Shown in pieces: positions 1 through 10,238 of a DNA stretch of 64,000 nucleotides. The stretch lies in NCBI GenBank assembly GCA_022508985.1, contig JAFLUA010000003.1:185068-249067 (forward strand). The letters are read 5' to 3'. The translations under genes and the position numbers were made by a program. The notes under the pieces are model-generated. The model did no database searches and was not told where the DNA came from. It was given only the letters and a program-made list of their open reading frames with translations. Positions within the stretch are counted from its first letter, which is position 1. Each line of letters starts with the position of its first letter. The DNA is from Muribaculaceae bacterium (lineage in GTDB: Bacteria > Bacteroidota > Bacteroidia > Bacteroidales > Muribaculaceae).

Positions 1-2578
1 TAGCTTCTACGCCCCCGAATTTGAAGCGGTAAGAAGCGTTTACGTCGAGCTGATTGCCCCAGGGTATGCGCCACGGATTGGCCACATTTATCTCCTGATT
101 GAAGCTCGGCACCGAGATTGAATAGTCGGAATAATTGCGGTCGTTAACCTTCCAATCGGCACCTATACGGAAGCCTTCGAACGGGCGGAATTGAGCTCCG
201 ATAGCAGCTGTCGTTTGAGCCGAGCCACCGACCTTAACGCCTTTCTGATTGAGGATACCCCAAGCATGGTCTTCGGCCATAATGCCGGAAGCGAGGTTGC
301 CGGCAGAGTCTTTCAACGGTTCGCCGTTCTGATTGTAGAAATAGCCCTTTGAATTGCTGTCCCAGATATAGTCGCCTAAAGATAGCATACCTGTTATTTC
401 AACCCATTTAGCGGGGATGAAAGTAGCGTTTATTTCAATACCCATGTGTCGGGCGTTGACACCTGTAAGGTTGAGGGCGTAGCGGTCGCCGGCGTGTGTG
501 CCTTGCTCGATAACGCCGCCTCTCACCGACGTTTTGTCGATCCACTTGGTGAAATAGCCGTTGACTGTTGCCGAGAACATTCTCGAGCGGAAGTTATAGC
601 CAACTTCGGCCGAAATGATTTTTTCATTTACGGGGTCGGGGTTTACGGCGTTTGAGGTAGCTTGAGATAGGAAAACGCCGTTGGCGAAGAATGGTGCACG
701 CGATATATAACCTACGTTTACAAAAGCGCTGTTATGGCGGTCGAAATTATAGTTGGCACCAAATTTTGCGGTACCACCAAGGAAGGAGTAGACGGGCGTT
801 TTGCCGTGTTCTGCGTCGTAATAGAATTTATCGATTCTTTGATATCCGGTGTGGCTGAGCGAGCCGGCCAGAACCATATTGAGTTTTTTGTCGAGCAAGT
901 TTAACTCGCCTTGCACATATGCGCCCTCTTGTTGAGTACGCCCCACATAGTTACGATAAACGATGTCGCCTATGCCTAATTTTTCGTACATCCATTCGGG
1001 GTCGGCAGCGGCGGCGTTATTGTACGACTTAACGTTTTTACGCGAGCTGTCGTCCATGTAGTATTCGCCGTCGTAGAGGTCGATAATGCGGCTGTCGTGG
1101 TAGCCCACGTAGTAGCGCATATCTAAACCGGCAAGGAAGTTGAGCTTCTTCTCGAAGAAGCTGTTTTGATATGTTGAAACAAGGCCATACCAGTTGTGGG
1201 AGTTATTCGATTCGGCCATTACCATGTTAGAGCCCGTGGTGCTGGCTCTGTTCATAAGCTGTATCTCATCGTAGGCGAAGGTGCCGTCGGGATGGCGGAA
1301 CAATGTGTTGGCAACGCCGTTTGTAGCGCCATACCAGCTTGCATTCGATAGGCTCACACCATTATAATAGCCACGACCTTGTCCGCTATAGCCGCCGCCT
1401 TTTGCAAAAGAGGCATAGATGGTGGTGGAGAGCGACGATTTGTTGTTGATTTGCCAGATGTGTGCTAATGAAATCTGTGGCTTGTGGTAAGTGTTGCGAT
1501 TCGACGAACGAACTTGTCCGTTAAGGTCGTAGCCAAAGGTAGCATTATACTTATACGGGCTATCGCTACCCATCACACGCTTGCCGTAAGTTTGGTATTC
1601 GATAATCGAAAGGCCGTCTTTATTACCGCGTTTATTGTGTGTCTGTGGTGCGCCAAAAGCAGTAAGCGACAGCTGGTGCTTTTCGTTAAGGCGCTTTGAA
1701 ATATTCACAAAGTAGTTGTAGGAAGAGAAATCGGTGCCTTGAACGTATCCGTCGCCCCATTTGTGTGAGCCGAGGACTGTCATCGCCCAACCGTTTTTCA
1801 GGTTGCCCGACGATACTTTGACACCCATTTCATTATAACCGTCATTACCCAAGCCATACCATACGTGGCCGCCTTTTTCGGCATCAAGGCTCTGGGTAGT
1901 AACATTGATAGTGCCACCTATCGACGGTGCCGAAAGCACAGCAGCGCCAAGGCCTCGTTGGGTCTGGATGTTAGCGGCAACATCGCCAAGACCGCCCCAG
2001 TTGCTCCAGTACACCCAACCGCCTTCCATGTCGTTTACGGGGATACCATTTACGAGAACGGCAACGTTGGCGCTCTGGAAGCCGCGCATATTGATTTTAG
2101 CATCGCCAAAGCCGCCGCCGTCTTTTGTGGCCCACACGCCCGGAGTTGTGTTGAGTATTTCGGGCAACTCTTGAGTGCCGAGTTTTATATCAATCTCAGC
2201 CTTATTTACTTGCGATACTGCCACCGGTGTTTGGCGGGTACGAGCTAACGATTGAGTAACGACAACGTCGTTGAGCATTTCCTTCGAGGGACGCAGTGCT
2301 ATCGTTCCCATATCAGCCTTAACACCCACTTCGAGGGGTGAGTAACCGACGTAGCTAATGGTGAGAAGACGGGTCCCGTCGGGAACTTTTACACTGAAAG
2401 CACCATAAATATCAGTGGTGCCCAATGGTTGTCCGCCGGTAATAACGATGCTCGCGCCTATTATAGCCTCGCCTTCTTCGTCTATTACCGTTCCTTTACA
2501 CGTGATGGTCGCTCCGGCTCCGACTGCATATGCCATCGTTAGCCAAAGCGCGATGAAAACCGAAAAAAGTCGTTTCAT
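1..2578 (-). CDS. TonB-dependent receptor, partial (3' end beyond window)
   Basis: Outer-membrane receptor that would import a ligand using TonB energy; the substrate cannot be told from sequence. The ATG at 2578 is followed by a signal peptide (MKRLFSVFIALWL...), then a carboxypeptidase-regulatory-like beta domain (about residues 25-110: GTVIDEEGEAIIGASI, ISYVGYSP), a plug domain (MRGFQSANVAVLVNGIPVND) and long Tyr/Asn-rich beta-barrel sequence that is still open at base 1. About 859 codons are visible. The N-terminal domain is the SusC-like arrangement, but no SusD partner lies in the window and the plug resembles vitamin or siderophore receptors as much as glycan SusC proteins. A TAACTTTG -7 box upstream suggests its own promoter. 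Family call is firm; substrate unknown. Confidence 0.93.
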   Translation of the reverse strand, partial: MKRLFSVFIALWLTMAYAVGAGATITCKGTVIDEEGEAIIGASIVITGGQPLGTTDIYGAFSVKVPDGTRLLTISYVGYSPLEVGVKADMGTIALRPSKEMLNDVVVTQSLARTRQTPVAVSQVNKAEIDIKLGTQELPEILNTTPGVWATKDGGGFGDAKINMRGFQSANVAVLVNGIPVNDMEGGWVYWSNWGGLGDVAANIQTQRGLGAAVLSAPSIGGTINVTTQSLDAEKGGHVWYGLGNDGYNEMGVKVSSGNLKNGWAMTVLGSHKWGDGYVQGTDFSSYNYFVNISKRLNEKHQLSLTAFGAPQTHNKRGNKDGLSIIEYQTYGKRVMGSDSPYKYNATFGYDLNGQVRSSNRNTYHKPQISLAHIWQINNKSSLSTTIYASFAKGGGYSGQGRGYYNGVSLSNASWYGATNGVANTLFRHPDGTFAYDEIQLMNRASTTGSNMVMAESNNSHNWYGLVSTYQNSFFEKKLNFLAGLDMRYYVGYHDSRIIDLYDGEYYMDDSSRKNVKSYNNAAAADPEWMYEKLGIGDIVYRNYVGRTQQEGAYVQGELNLLDKKLNMVLAGSLSHTGYQRIDKFYYDAEHGKTPVYSFLGGTAKFGANYNFDRHNSAFVNVGYISRAPFFANGVFLSQATSNAVNPDPVNEKIISAEVGYNFRSRMFSATVNGYFTKWIDKTSVRGGVIEQGTHAGDRYALNLTGVNARHMGIEINATFIPAKWVEITGMLSLGDYIWDSNSKGYFYNQNGEPLKDSAGNLASGIMAEDHAWGILNQKGVKVGGSAQTTAAIGAQFRPFEGFRIGADWKVNDRNYSDYSISVPSFNQEINVANPWRIPWGNQLDVNASYRFKFGGVEA

Positions 2579-2737
2579 TGCAATTAGGTAATTGTGAATA
2601 ATATTTATTTAATAATTAAGTTGTTATCTCTTTCACAAAAATCTATTCCACCCAAAGATAAAGCCGCTTACTTAAACAAAAAATGTCTCGTTGGCCTTAT
2701 TTTTAGCCGGGTAGCGCCCGAGCGTTCAATTTATTTG

Positions 2738-2770
2738 CAAAGTTAAAAATAAATTCTCAAAATTTCACAA
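2738..2770 (-). promoter_or_regulatory. Putative promoter of the TonB receptor
   Basis: Read on the minus strand, TAACTTTG lies at 2745-2738, matching the Bacteroidota -7 consensus TAnnTTTG. A TTG lies at 2770-2768, giving a 22-base spacer, slightly longer than the usual 19-20. It would leave a 5' leader of about 150 bases before the ATG at 2578. Confidence 0.5.
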
Positions 2771-2860
2771 TTCTAACGAGCCCATGGGCCATATTAAAAA
2801 GAAAAATGCATCAAAACAATTTCGTTTCGACACACTTTTCTTTAGGAGGGATATCAGATA

Positions 2861-3298
2861 TTATTTCCGCATTGCTGCTAAAAGCTCTGCGTTGCTATAA
2901 CTAACGCTACACATTTTCGCGCTCTTGAGACCCACAAGTGTAAGCTTAAGGCCGACTTTGGTCACTCTAAAAATATCAACGAAATCGAAATCATCATCCT
3001 TCGCGAGATTGCCGGCAAATAATTCCAAATAAACTTCACCGAACACTTTTTTATTTTCTATTAAAATATCCATTGGTATTTTACTTTCGTCATTGCTAAA
3101 GCGGAACACAATGTTATTGTCGACTAAAGATGCATTTTTCCATATAAATCCGTTGCCGTCGTCCATCGGCAATTCATCGTTTAACCCCGTAACGATTTCT
3201 TTTAACACTTCGGTTGCGCTTTGGCCTTTGGCATTGAAAGAAAACAGTCCCGCAAGCACCACAAGGGCTGCAATAATTATTTTAATCCGTTTTTTCAT
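2861..3298 (-). CDS. Exported protein of unknown function, last gene of CHAT cluster
   Basis: A 145-residue protein with a clear Sec signal peptide (MKKRIKIIIAALVVLAGLFSFNAKG, cleavage about residue 25) and a small mixed alpha/beta mature part of about 120 residues without cysteine pairs, lipobox or membrane segment. I do not recognise the family. It starts 27 bases after the MORN gene and is the last of a same-strand series of exported proteins, so it is probably co-transcribed and acts in the periplasm or outside the cell. No terminator hairpin is obvious after its stop. Confidence 0.75.
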   Translation of the reverse strand: MKKRIKIIIAALVVLAGLFSFNAKGQSATEVLKEIVTGLNDELPMDDGNGFIWKNASLVDNNIVFRFSNDESKIPMDILIENKKVFGEVYLELFAGNLAKDDDFDFVDIFRVTKVGLKLTLVGLKSAKMCSVSYSNAELLAAMRK

Positions 3299-3325
3299 AG
3301 TTTATCTTATTATATTTATAGGAGG

Positions 3326-4423
3326 TTATTCGTAAGGTGATTTAGTAAATTGGCAACCACGTTTTTCCCACTTTTCTCTAATCTGGCGCATTTTGCTTTT
3401 TATACGTTGCCGGTCGCTCTCATCGGTTGCCGTACGCGCACCGTTGGGCACCAATTGGGTCTCATAATCGGAGTAGACGCGTTTATCGCTCATCCAAGCG
3501 CTGCCGCAGTCATTGCCTTTATTCGATGACGATGACGATTTTGAGCTTCGGCTACTCGAGCTCGACGATGACGAGCCGTTATCGCTGTAGCTGTCATACG
3601 AAGCGGTGCCGCCACTATTCGACTGTTGGCGCATCTCTACAAAGGTGTTTGCCAGGTCCATGCTATTATCGAGTAGATTCATAAGTTCGGCACGGAGCTC
3701 GGCGTTGATACGTGCCTGTACGATGGCATATTGCTCTCTACGAGCATTGAAATCGCGTGTTGTCGATAGCACGGTATATGTTTTTCCTGTATCGGCCCAT
3801 TTTACCAGCATCCATTCGTTGGCGAGGTCGATTAATAGCGACATTCCGTAGCGCGCACCGCCCTTGACACGCCCTATCGATTTGAGGCCGTCGGCGAGGA
3901 TAAAGAGCCCGAAGCCATGCGGAATACCGTTTTTTACTTCGCCCATATAATACTCGTTGGTGGGAAGCTCGAGGTCGGTGAAATAACACGATTGGTCGGC
4001 ATGTACGCTCGGGTATGGGTCGAGCGGCTCATTGTCGGAGAAGGTGCCGCGGTAAATCAAGTCGCCGTTTGCAGCATAGCAAGAGCCGCGGCCCGACTTT
4101 TTGTTGTTAATCCATTCGCCCACATAAAAAACGGCACCAGGGAGCCCTTTTATCGAGTTTCCGTCGCCCGAAATCAGCATACCGTAACCCGAGTGTTTTC
4201 CGTTGACAAAATCACCGATATAGAGGTCGCCGTTTTTCGATAGTTGCATGCCAGTGCCGGTTTTATCGCGCTGGTTATCGGCATATTGCCCTATGTAGTT
4301 GTTCTTCGGCTTCGCGCTGCCGAAGAGTACCTCTCCTATGCCTCTGGCACCAACGGGCTCGGTGTGAAGCATAAAGCAGAAGCCTATTAGGGCTACCATT
4401 AAGATTGGTTTATAAGTTCGCAT
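3326..4423 (-). CDS. Exported MORN-repeat protein with Ser-rich linker
   Basis: A 365-residue protein with a signal peptide (residues 1-26). Residues about 45-200 hold at least three MORN-type repeats: YIGDFVNGKHSGYGMLIS, then YVGEWINNKKSGRG, then YYMGEVKNGIPHGFGLF. MORN repeats form elongated beta sheets that bind lipids or proteins. Residues about 205-250 are helical. They are followed by a low-complexity serine stretch (about 270-305) and a basic C-terminus. It sits 12 bases after the SH3 gene in the CHAT cluster. Its role is unknown; a scaffold or envelope-binding partner is inference. Confidence 0.85.
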   Translation of the reverse strand: MRTYKPILMVALIGFCFMLHTEPVGARGIGEVLFGSAKPKNNYIGQYADNQRDKTGTGMQLSKNGDLYIGDFVNGKHSGYGMLISGDGNSIKGLPGAVFYVGEWINNKKSGRGSCYAANGDLIYRGTFSDNEPLDPYPSVHADQSCYFTDLELPTNEYYMGEVKNGIPHGFGLFILADGLKSIGRVKGGARYGMSLLIDLANEWMLVKWADTGKTYTVLSTTRDFNARREQYAIVQARINAELRAELMNLLDNSMDLANTFVEMRQQSNSGGTASYDSYSDNGSSSSSSSSRSSKSSSSSNKGNDCGSAWMSDKRVYSDYETQLVPNGARTATDESDRQRIKSKMRQIREKWEKRGCQFTKSPYE

Positions 4424-4435
4424 TGTTCACTTGTG

Positions 4436-5164
4436 TTATAGAGTGATGTCGACGTCGGCGTTTTGGGTGTATTTATCTTTTTTAAGCTCCTTCAAGCCTT
4501 CTTTGGGTGTCAGTTGCTTGAAATAAATACCCGTGCGTTTCTTTGTGACTGCATTAACGAGGTTCTCGATATGTATTTTCACATAATATACACCCCCATC
4601 GGCAATGTCTATTGTCAAGTCGGAGTGATAAGGCTTGTCGGCCCAATAGTAGTCGGTAGATATCAGCATACGGCCTTCGCCCTTGACGTTGAGCCTACGC
4701 ATCGATGGGGTGTAGCGTGTCCCGGTCAGCTTGCCTTCTTTCACCTTTCCTTCCATGCCAAAAGTAACAGCATTGTTAACGGTGACAGGAAACGATTCGA
4801 AGTAGTGCGTTAAATCGTAAAACAGATACACAATAGCTCGTTCGTCGCCGCTTGTCGTTGTGGATGTCGTCTCCAAAACACTTTGTGCGCGTGATTCGCC
4901 AACCTGTGCGGCGCCCTTTTCTTCTACTTTTTTTAGGTATTTAATGCTGGCATAGCCTTCGTTGCCCATAAAGTCGAAAACAGCGAAGCCGTTTTTCACT
5001 TCTTTCACTTCGATATTTATGCCTTTCTGCACCTTGCCTATTATTTCAGATTCAACCGATGGCTTGTTGCGAACGTTGAGGCTTGCAACCGATACCTGAT
5101 ATAGTTCTGCAAAAGCATTCACAGCTATCGTTATAGATAGCAATAGCGTTATTATCTTCTTCAT
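4436..5164 (-). CDS. Exported bacterial SH3-domain protein
   Basis: A 242-residue protein. It has a signal peptide (about 1-19) and a bacterial SH3 (SH3_3) domain at about 20-80, with the signature VASLNVRNKPSVESEIIGKV and a closing GYASIKYLKKV. A linker and a beta-rich domain of about 130 residues that I do not recognise follow. Such SH3 domains usually bind peptidoglycan or peptides, which would place the protein in the periplasm. It lies between the CHAT-TPR gene (75 bases upstream) and the MORN gene (12 bases downstream) on the same strand. Confidence 0.85.
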   Translation of the reverse strand: MKKIITLLLSITIAVNAFAELYQVSVASLNVRNKPSVESEIIGKVQKGINIEVKEVKNGFAVFDFMGNEGYASIKYLKKVEEKGAAQVGESRAQSVLETTSTTTSGDERAIVYLFYDLTHYFESFPVTVNNAVTFGMEGKVKEGKLTGTRYTPSMRRLNVKGEGRMLISTDYYWADKPYHSDLTIDIADGGVYYVKIHIENLVNAVTKKRTGIYFKQLTPKEGLKELKKDKYTQNADVDITL

Positions 5165-5239
5165 AAGAGTTGTAGTTTTAACATTCTTTCGCCGACAAAT
5201 TTAATGAAAATTTTGAGCAAGCATTGCGTATTCACATTT

Positions 5240-8200
5240 TTAGTTGAGGGCATCGAGCAAAATGAAGGCCGCCCAATATTTGGGATTTTCGTATGGCCTT
5301 ACTTTAACCGATTGAATTTCTCTCGCACTGCTATCGGCTTCTTGGTCGCGTCGTGCCCGTCGGCGTTGCGATTCGGTCATGCCGTCGTCGGGGTCAAGCT
5401 CGATAACTTCTTCATATTCGCGCACATATTTTTGGGCCAGCAGCAGCGCTTCTTGCTTTGTTTTGCCTTTAAGGAATTTATCGTAGAAGGCGGTCATGAG
5501 CATTTGCGTGGCCTTGTCGTCGACTTTCCAAAGGCTCATCATAATGCTGTTGGCCCCGGCTTTTTTGAAGCCGCGTTGCAGGCCGAAAACACCTTCGCCG
5601 GTAACATCGCCAAGGCCTGTTTCACATGCCGACAATATAATCATATCGAGGCTACGGAAATCGAGAGCCGCTATCTCTTTTGCCAAAAGGATGCCATCGT
5701 CGACGCCCTCAGGCATGAGCTCGCCTCGGAGGGCATGATTAGCACCGGTGAAGAGAAGACCACTTCGCGAGAGTGCTTCATCGTCGGTCTGGAGTACTTG
5801 ATTATCGCTGAAATTCAGGAATTTAAGTTTGTTTAGCAGTGAAGCTTCGCGCTTTGACCAGCTAAAGCCGTGTGTTGCGATATGGAGCAGATTATAACCA
5901 CTGCCCGACAGCACTTTAAATGATGTCTCGGTGCCAAGAGTATCGGTGAAAATAGCAGTGTTAATGCCACTCTTATCCAACGATTTCTGAATAGCGACGG
6001 CCTCTGTCAGACTTGCGGGTAGGTAATCAGCGCCGGACCGCAACGTCGAGTCGGCGTCGAAGCTGCCTTGCGGTATAAATTCGCGCGACATTCTTCTCGA
6101 TTCGGGATATCGGCGAGCGTCGGAAACGAGCGCGCACGTGTCGGCATCATATCTCAAGCCACCGTATACGGCCGCTTTGTGGATGCCGCTTTTATTATTG
6201 CGCTGCATCAGGACGCGAGTCGACGACAGACGCGAAACGCGCCAGCGCTCGTTGATTAATTTGCCGTCGGTGTCGAAGTCGGGGAGTGTTTCTATCGGGT
6301 GGCTGTGGAGGTCGCCTGCCGCCGAGAAATACACCGTTTTAGCGTTGCCGATAGCCTCGCTGAGCGGTTGCCACAACGCTTTAGATAGTTTTTGAGGCGC
6401 AGTGTTCCATAGCTTGGCGATGTCGATGTTGTTATAAGCAACAACCTGCGGACTCGAAGAATTATGGCGCAGCACAAGGGCCAGATAATGCTTGTTGTCG
6501 TCGTTTACGGTGGTGAATTCTATGGCGGCCTCATCGGGCTTGAGTGAGCGGCGTACATCGTCCCAATTAATGTCGAGCGCTGAGGTAAATTCGCCGCAAA
6601 AACCGAGCAATTCATACTCTATTTGGTCGGTGACTCGGCTCAATGAGTCGATGTTTACCGTGATTTTAGATGCGTCGGCCGTCTGCAAATATTCAAGCAA
6701 GGTGCGGTTCGTTTTGTATTCGTTGAATTTCTCTTGTGCCTGATTATCGGACGATTCTGCTATAATCTCCGATATCTCTCTTTCGGTGTTTAGCAAGAGG
6801 CCCTTGCCGAGGAGTAGGTTATTGTAAGCCATCGATGCCATCTCGCTTGTCGGGCTGTCTTCGGCTATTGCCGGGAAATCGTTCATTATGAACGATGAAT
6901 ATTGTCCCCACAGAATCTCGCGCGATGATGCCGGCATTGTTAAGAATGCTTTCTTGATATAGTTGCGTGTCACATCGCTGAGTTGCAAGGCATATCTATT
7001 ACGGGCGACTTTGTCATTGACCGCTTCTGTTACAGTGACCATGTCGCGAAGTCCTAATATCATATAGTGCCCTTGCCCGTTGAATATCGAGTCGCGCATA
7101 GCGAGCCCTCGCTCCATCATGGCGCGGCCCTCTTCGGCGCGGCCCGACATTGCTCTTAAAAGGCCCTGTTTTACGAATATATTAGACTTGTCAACGTCGT
7201 TGACATGTTTTACATAGTCTCTCGACATCAATTCATCGCTCAGAGCCAACGCTTTTTCCGGATTACCGATAGTATAATAGGCGATAGCAAAGTTGTGTAA
7301 TAAGACATCGTTTTTATTTTTTGTCGATTCTTCAAATTCGTTTATAAGGCTGCTTGCCTGCTCTGTTTTCCCTGCAAGGGTATAGGCCATAATAAGATTG
7401 TTATGCGCAACCTCCGCTAAGTCTTCGCTAACAAATTTAATGGGAAAATGCTTTGCCCGCTCTAATAGGTCAGTATTGAGGGCAATGGCGCCTTCAAAAT
7501 CGCCTATCTTGTGAAGGAGAATAGATTTGTCATCTAAGGCGTTAAGATATCTCTCTGAATTTTCGCCGACGGAATTCCTAACAATTTCGGCCATTTTATC
7601 CAATTCATAGAGCGCTGTCCCAAAGTCAAAAATAGCTTCGTAGGTCTTAAGTTTCCATTGCATGGCATTGCAAATACGTTCCCATTCCGTGGGATGATAT
7701 TTTTCCGTTAGGCTGATAGCTAAATTTGCCCGTTCGATAGCCTTGTCGTAATCACCGGAATAGAGATGCCACCCTATCGACGACACCAAGTATCCTTGAT
7801 AGCGTTCATTATTTTCGCCTCTAAGCGTCTTAATACCTTCCAAGCCGCGTTCGCCATAGTCTTTAGCCTCTTCAAAAAGACCGAGAGTCGAGAATGCGTC
7901 GGCCGTATTCAGCAATTCAGCAAAGTAAGCGGCGGAGTTTTCGCCGTGTTTCTCTTTTATAACGTCAAGCAATTGCAATTGGGCATCACGTTTTTTATAA
8001 CCGTTACCATAGCCGGGCGTTGATTCCCGCTTTATTATTGCGGCGAGGTGTGAGTCAGAGCCGGCACCGGTCGTTTTCTCCCATCGGTCGACGATGTCGG
8101 ACCTTATTTCATAACTCTTTTTATAATCATACAAGTAGCCGTAATAGTCTGTGATATAGCTAAGTAAAGACAATGTGCTTGGTGCGTTTTCACCGTATAG

Positions 8201-10225
8201 CTCTGCGTTCAGGCCTATGCTCGTGTATTGCGAGGCTATGGCTTGATTGAAGTCGCTCAATCCGGTGTAAGCCGATGCTATAATTTCGTGTGCTTGTTGC
8301 TGATTAAACTTTGAAATGCCGGATATTGACAGCGTTTCCCGGCATACCTTAAGAGCCTCATCATAATCACGCGAGTAGAGTGCTATCTCGGCTTTTTTCA
8401 GATAAAAATGAACTAATAAATCGTTGTTGGCATCTACAATCGGGGTATAGGTCTCGATTGCCTTGTTGATAAGCTCGATTGCTTTATCGTATTTGGAAAC
8501 TTGCAGATATCCGTGCGCTCCGAGCGAATAAAAATTTGCGAGGTTGTAAGCACCGGCCTCAGGCCACGATGCCAACAATTTTTCTTCTAATAGATAGTTC
8601 TTTTCCCAATCGGGTGAGATAAAATCAATCTGTTTTTGCACCAGCTGCGCAAGATGCTTGTACTTCAATTCTTTGTCCCCGGGATATACCTCGTCGGTCA
8701 TATCGACGATGGCCTGTAAATCGGCCAAGCACTCTATCTCATAGCCGAAATTGGCGTAGACTCGATATCTTAAAGAGAGTAGGGTAATTCCTTCCTGTGT
8801 CTTTTCTATGCCGATGCGATCAGTGATTTCTTCGGCTCTTTCCAGGTCGGTTTTAGCCTCTTGGTAGTTACCAATTGTTATATTTGCATTCGATTTTGTG
8901 AGGTAGAGATATATTAGCTCGTTGGGGTCGTATTTTTGTTGTTTTAACAGCAAATCAATGGCTTCTTGTAGTAGTGGCACCGATTTTTGCGGCCCAGAGT
9001 CAGAGTGTTCTGAATAGAGGATGGCCAGGTTCTGCAGCGGATAGATAGTGTATATGCCGGCTTCGTCGGGGTGTTGACGCATTCGCTCGAGCGCTTCTTC
9101 GTACGCCGATATGGCCTTTTTGTAGTCGCCGCACATGTTATAAGCACCACCTAATCGGATTAAGCAGCTCGCCGTTAGCATAGGATCGACACCATAGGGC
9201 TCGCCCTCTCTGTAATAATCAAGAGAAAGCTCGCTGAGCCTGATTATTTCTGCGATGTTAGCACTTGAAAATTCGGTATTGTTGGCAATGTTGGAGTAGA
9301 GGTTGCCCAAAGCCTTTAGGTATACTCCGTGCAATTCGGTAACATCATTGGCCTCGGCTGCTTGTGGTATCAACGCCAGCCCTTGCTGTAGATATTGCTC
9401 TTTTTCTATCGGATTTTGTGTGTTGCTTCCAAGTGTAAACAAGTCGTTGACTAGAAAATAATATTGCATAACTTCATTCCCATGGTCTCCGGCGGCTTTG
9501 CAAATCTCTATTACGGGTGCTCGTAATGCCACCGATTTTGCTATCGACTCTAAATCGCCCTGACAGTGAAGTGCGAGGCTCAGCTGTGCCAGAGCGTTGC
9601 CATATTTGACGCTGCTTTCACCGTAATAGTTGCGGCGAATTTCGGTGAGTTCTTGTGTTACGGATAGTGCATCGGCGTATTGCTGGGTATTAATGAGGCA
9701 GGACGAGAGCATCATCAAGGTGTTGGCATACATAGGGTGGTCGGAGCCAAGCACTTGGCGCTCTATTGCAGCCGATTCTTTTAGTAATCTCGTCGACTCT
9801 TCAATGTCTTTTTCTGCCCATGTAATAGCTAATAATCCCAAGGAGTCCGATTTCACCGTGAGACGCCGGTCGACGGGTCGACCCGAGTTCCCTCCTATGT
9901 GTTGCGCATAGCCAACACTGTCTCCCATTTTTAAGAGACATTCGGCCAACCAGTGCGATGCATACGCGTTGCGATAGTTATCGGGATGGTAGAGTAGGGC
10001 GTCGAAATTATGACATTCCTCAAAGAGCTTTGCAGCTTCGGCGTAATCGCCTTTGTCAAAGGCCGTCAATCCCTTATAATAGATAGAATCGGAAATGACA
10101 GCTTTCGCCTTGTCTATATCCCAGATAGCGTGAAAAGTCTTGTCTATCTCGTCGTCTTGTTTGGCCAAGACAATTATGGCCGGAAGGGAGAGTGCCAGCC
10201 ATAACAAAACTAACGATTTGCGCAT
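5240..10225 (-). CDS. Exported TPR-CHAT protease-like protein
   Basis: A 1661-residue protein. The ATG at 10225 is preferred over an upstream one at 10264, because the latter would overlap the preceding gene and bury the signal peptide (MRKSLVLLWLALSLPAIIVLA). Residues about 40-1180 are successive TPR helices (for example GDYAEAAKLFEEC, GDYKKAISAYEEALERM, GDYDKAIERANLAI). The C-terminal 350 residues are a CHAT (caspase HetF-associated with TPRs) domain. The catalytic pair is visible as His1452 in HIATHG and Cys1534 in SACETG, and the usual GVFGLQRGF and GANSIMMSLWKVDD blocks follow. CHAT proteins are clan CD cysteine proteases or relatives. The signal peptide places this one outside the cytoplasm. 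It starts 13 bases after the preceding exported protein. Substrate unknown. Confidence 0.93.
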   Translation of the reverse strand: MRKSLVLLWLALSLPAIIVLAKQDDEIDKTFHAIWDIDKAKAVISDSIYYKGLTAFDKGDYAEAAKLFEECHNFDALLYHPDNYRNAYASHWLAECLLKMGDSVGYAQHIGGNSGRPVDRRLTVKSDSLGLLAITWAEKDIEESTRLLKESAAIERQVLGSDHPMYANTLMMLSSCLINTQQYADALSVTQELTEIRRNYYGESSVKYGNALAQLSLALHCQGDLESIAKSVALRAPVIEICKAAGDHGNEVMQYYFLVNDLFTLGSNTQNPIEKEQYLQQGLALIPQAAEANDVTELHGVYLKALGNLYSNIANNTEFSSANIAEIIRLSELSLDYYREGEPYGVDPMLTASCLIRLGGAYNMCGDYKKAISAYEEALERMRQHPDEAGIYTIYPLQNLAILYSEHSDSGPQKSVPLLQEAIDLLLKQQKYDPNELIYLYLTKSNANITIGNYQEAKTDLERAEEITDRIGIEKTQEGITLLSLRYRVYANFGYEIECLADLQAIVDMTDEVYPGDKELKYKHLAQLVQKQIDFISPDWEKNYLLEEKLLASWPEAGAYNLANFYSLGAHGYLQVSKYDKAIELINKAIETYTPIVDANNDLLVHFYLKKAEIALYSRDYDEALKVCRETLSISGISKFNQQQAHEIIASAYTGLSDFNQAIASQYTSIGLNAELYGENAPSTLSLLSYITDYYGYLYDYKKSYEIRSDIVDRWEKTTGAGSDSHLAAIIKRESTPGYGNGYKKRDAQLQLLDVIKEKHGENSAAYFAELLNTADAFSTLGLFEEAKDYGERGLEGIKTLRGENNERYQGYLVSSIGWHLYSGDYDKAIERANLAISLTEKYHPTEWERICNAMQWKLKTYEAIFDFGTALYELDKMAEIVRNSVGENSERYLNALDDKSILLHKIGDFEGAIALNTDLLERAKHFPIKFVSEDLAEVAHNNLIMAYTLAGKTEQASSLINEFEESTKNKNDVLLHNFAIAYYTIGNPEKALALSDELMSRDYVKHVNDVDKSNIFVKQGLLRAMSGRAEEGRAMMERGLAMRDSIFNGQGHYMILGLRDMVTVTEAVNDKVARNRYALQLSDVTRNYIKKAFLTMPASSREILWGQYSSFIMNDFPAIAEDSPTSEMASMAYNNLLLGKGLLLNTEREISEIIAESSDNQAQEKFNEYKTNRTLLEYLQTADASKITVNIDSLSRVTDQIEYELLGFCGEFTSALDINWDDVRRSLKPDEAAIEFTTVNDDNKHYLALVLRHNSSSPQVVAYNNIDIAKLWNTAPQKLSKALWQPLSEAIGNAKTVYFSAAGDLHSHPIETLPDFDTDGKLINERWRVSRLSSTRVLMQRNNKSGIHKAAVYGGLRYDADTCALVSDARRYPESRRMSREFIPQGSFDADSTLRSGADYLPASLTEAVAIQKSLDKSGINTAIFTDTLGTETSFKVLSGSGYNLLHIATHGFSWSKREASLLNKLKFLNFSDNQVLQTDDEALSRSGLLFTGANHALRGELMPEGVDDGILLAKEIAALDFRSLDMIILSACETGLGDVTGEGVFGLQRGFKKAGANSIMMSLWKVDDKATQMLMTAFYDKFLKGKTKQEALLLAQKYVREYEEVIELDPDDGMTESQRRRARRDQEADSSAREIQSVKVRPYENPKYWAAFILLDALN

Positions 10226-10238
10226 GTTGTTGATTTTT

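Noticed and set aside
5204..5836. 210-codon plus-strand reading frame inside the CHAT domain
   Set aside because: It is antisense to the conserved catalytic region and has no family features.
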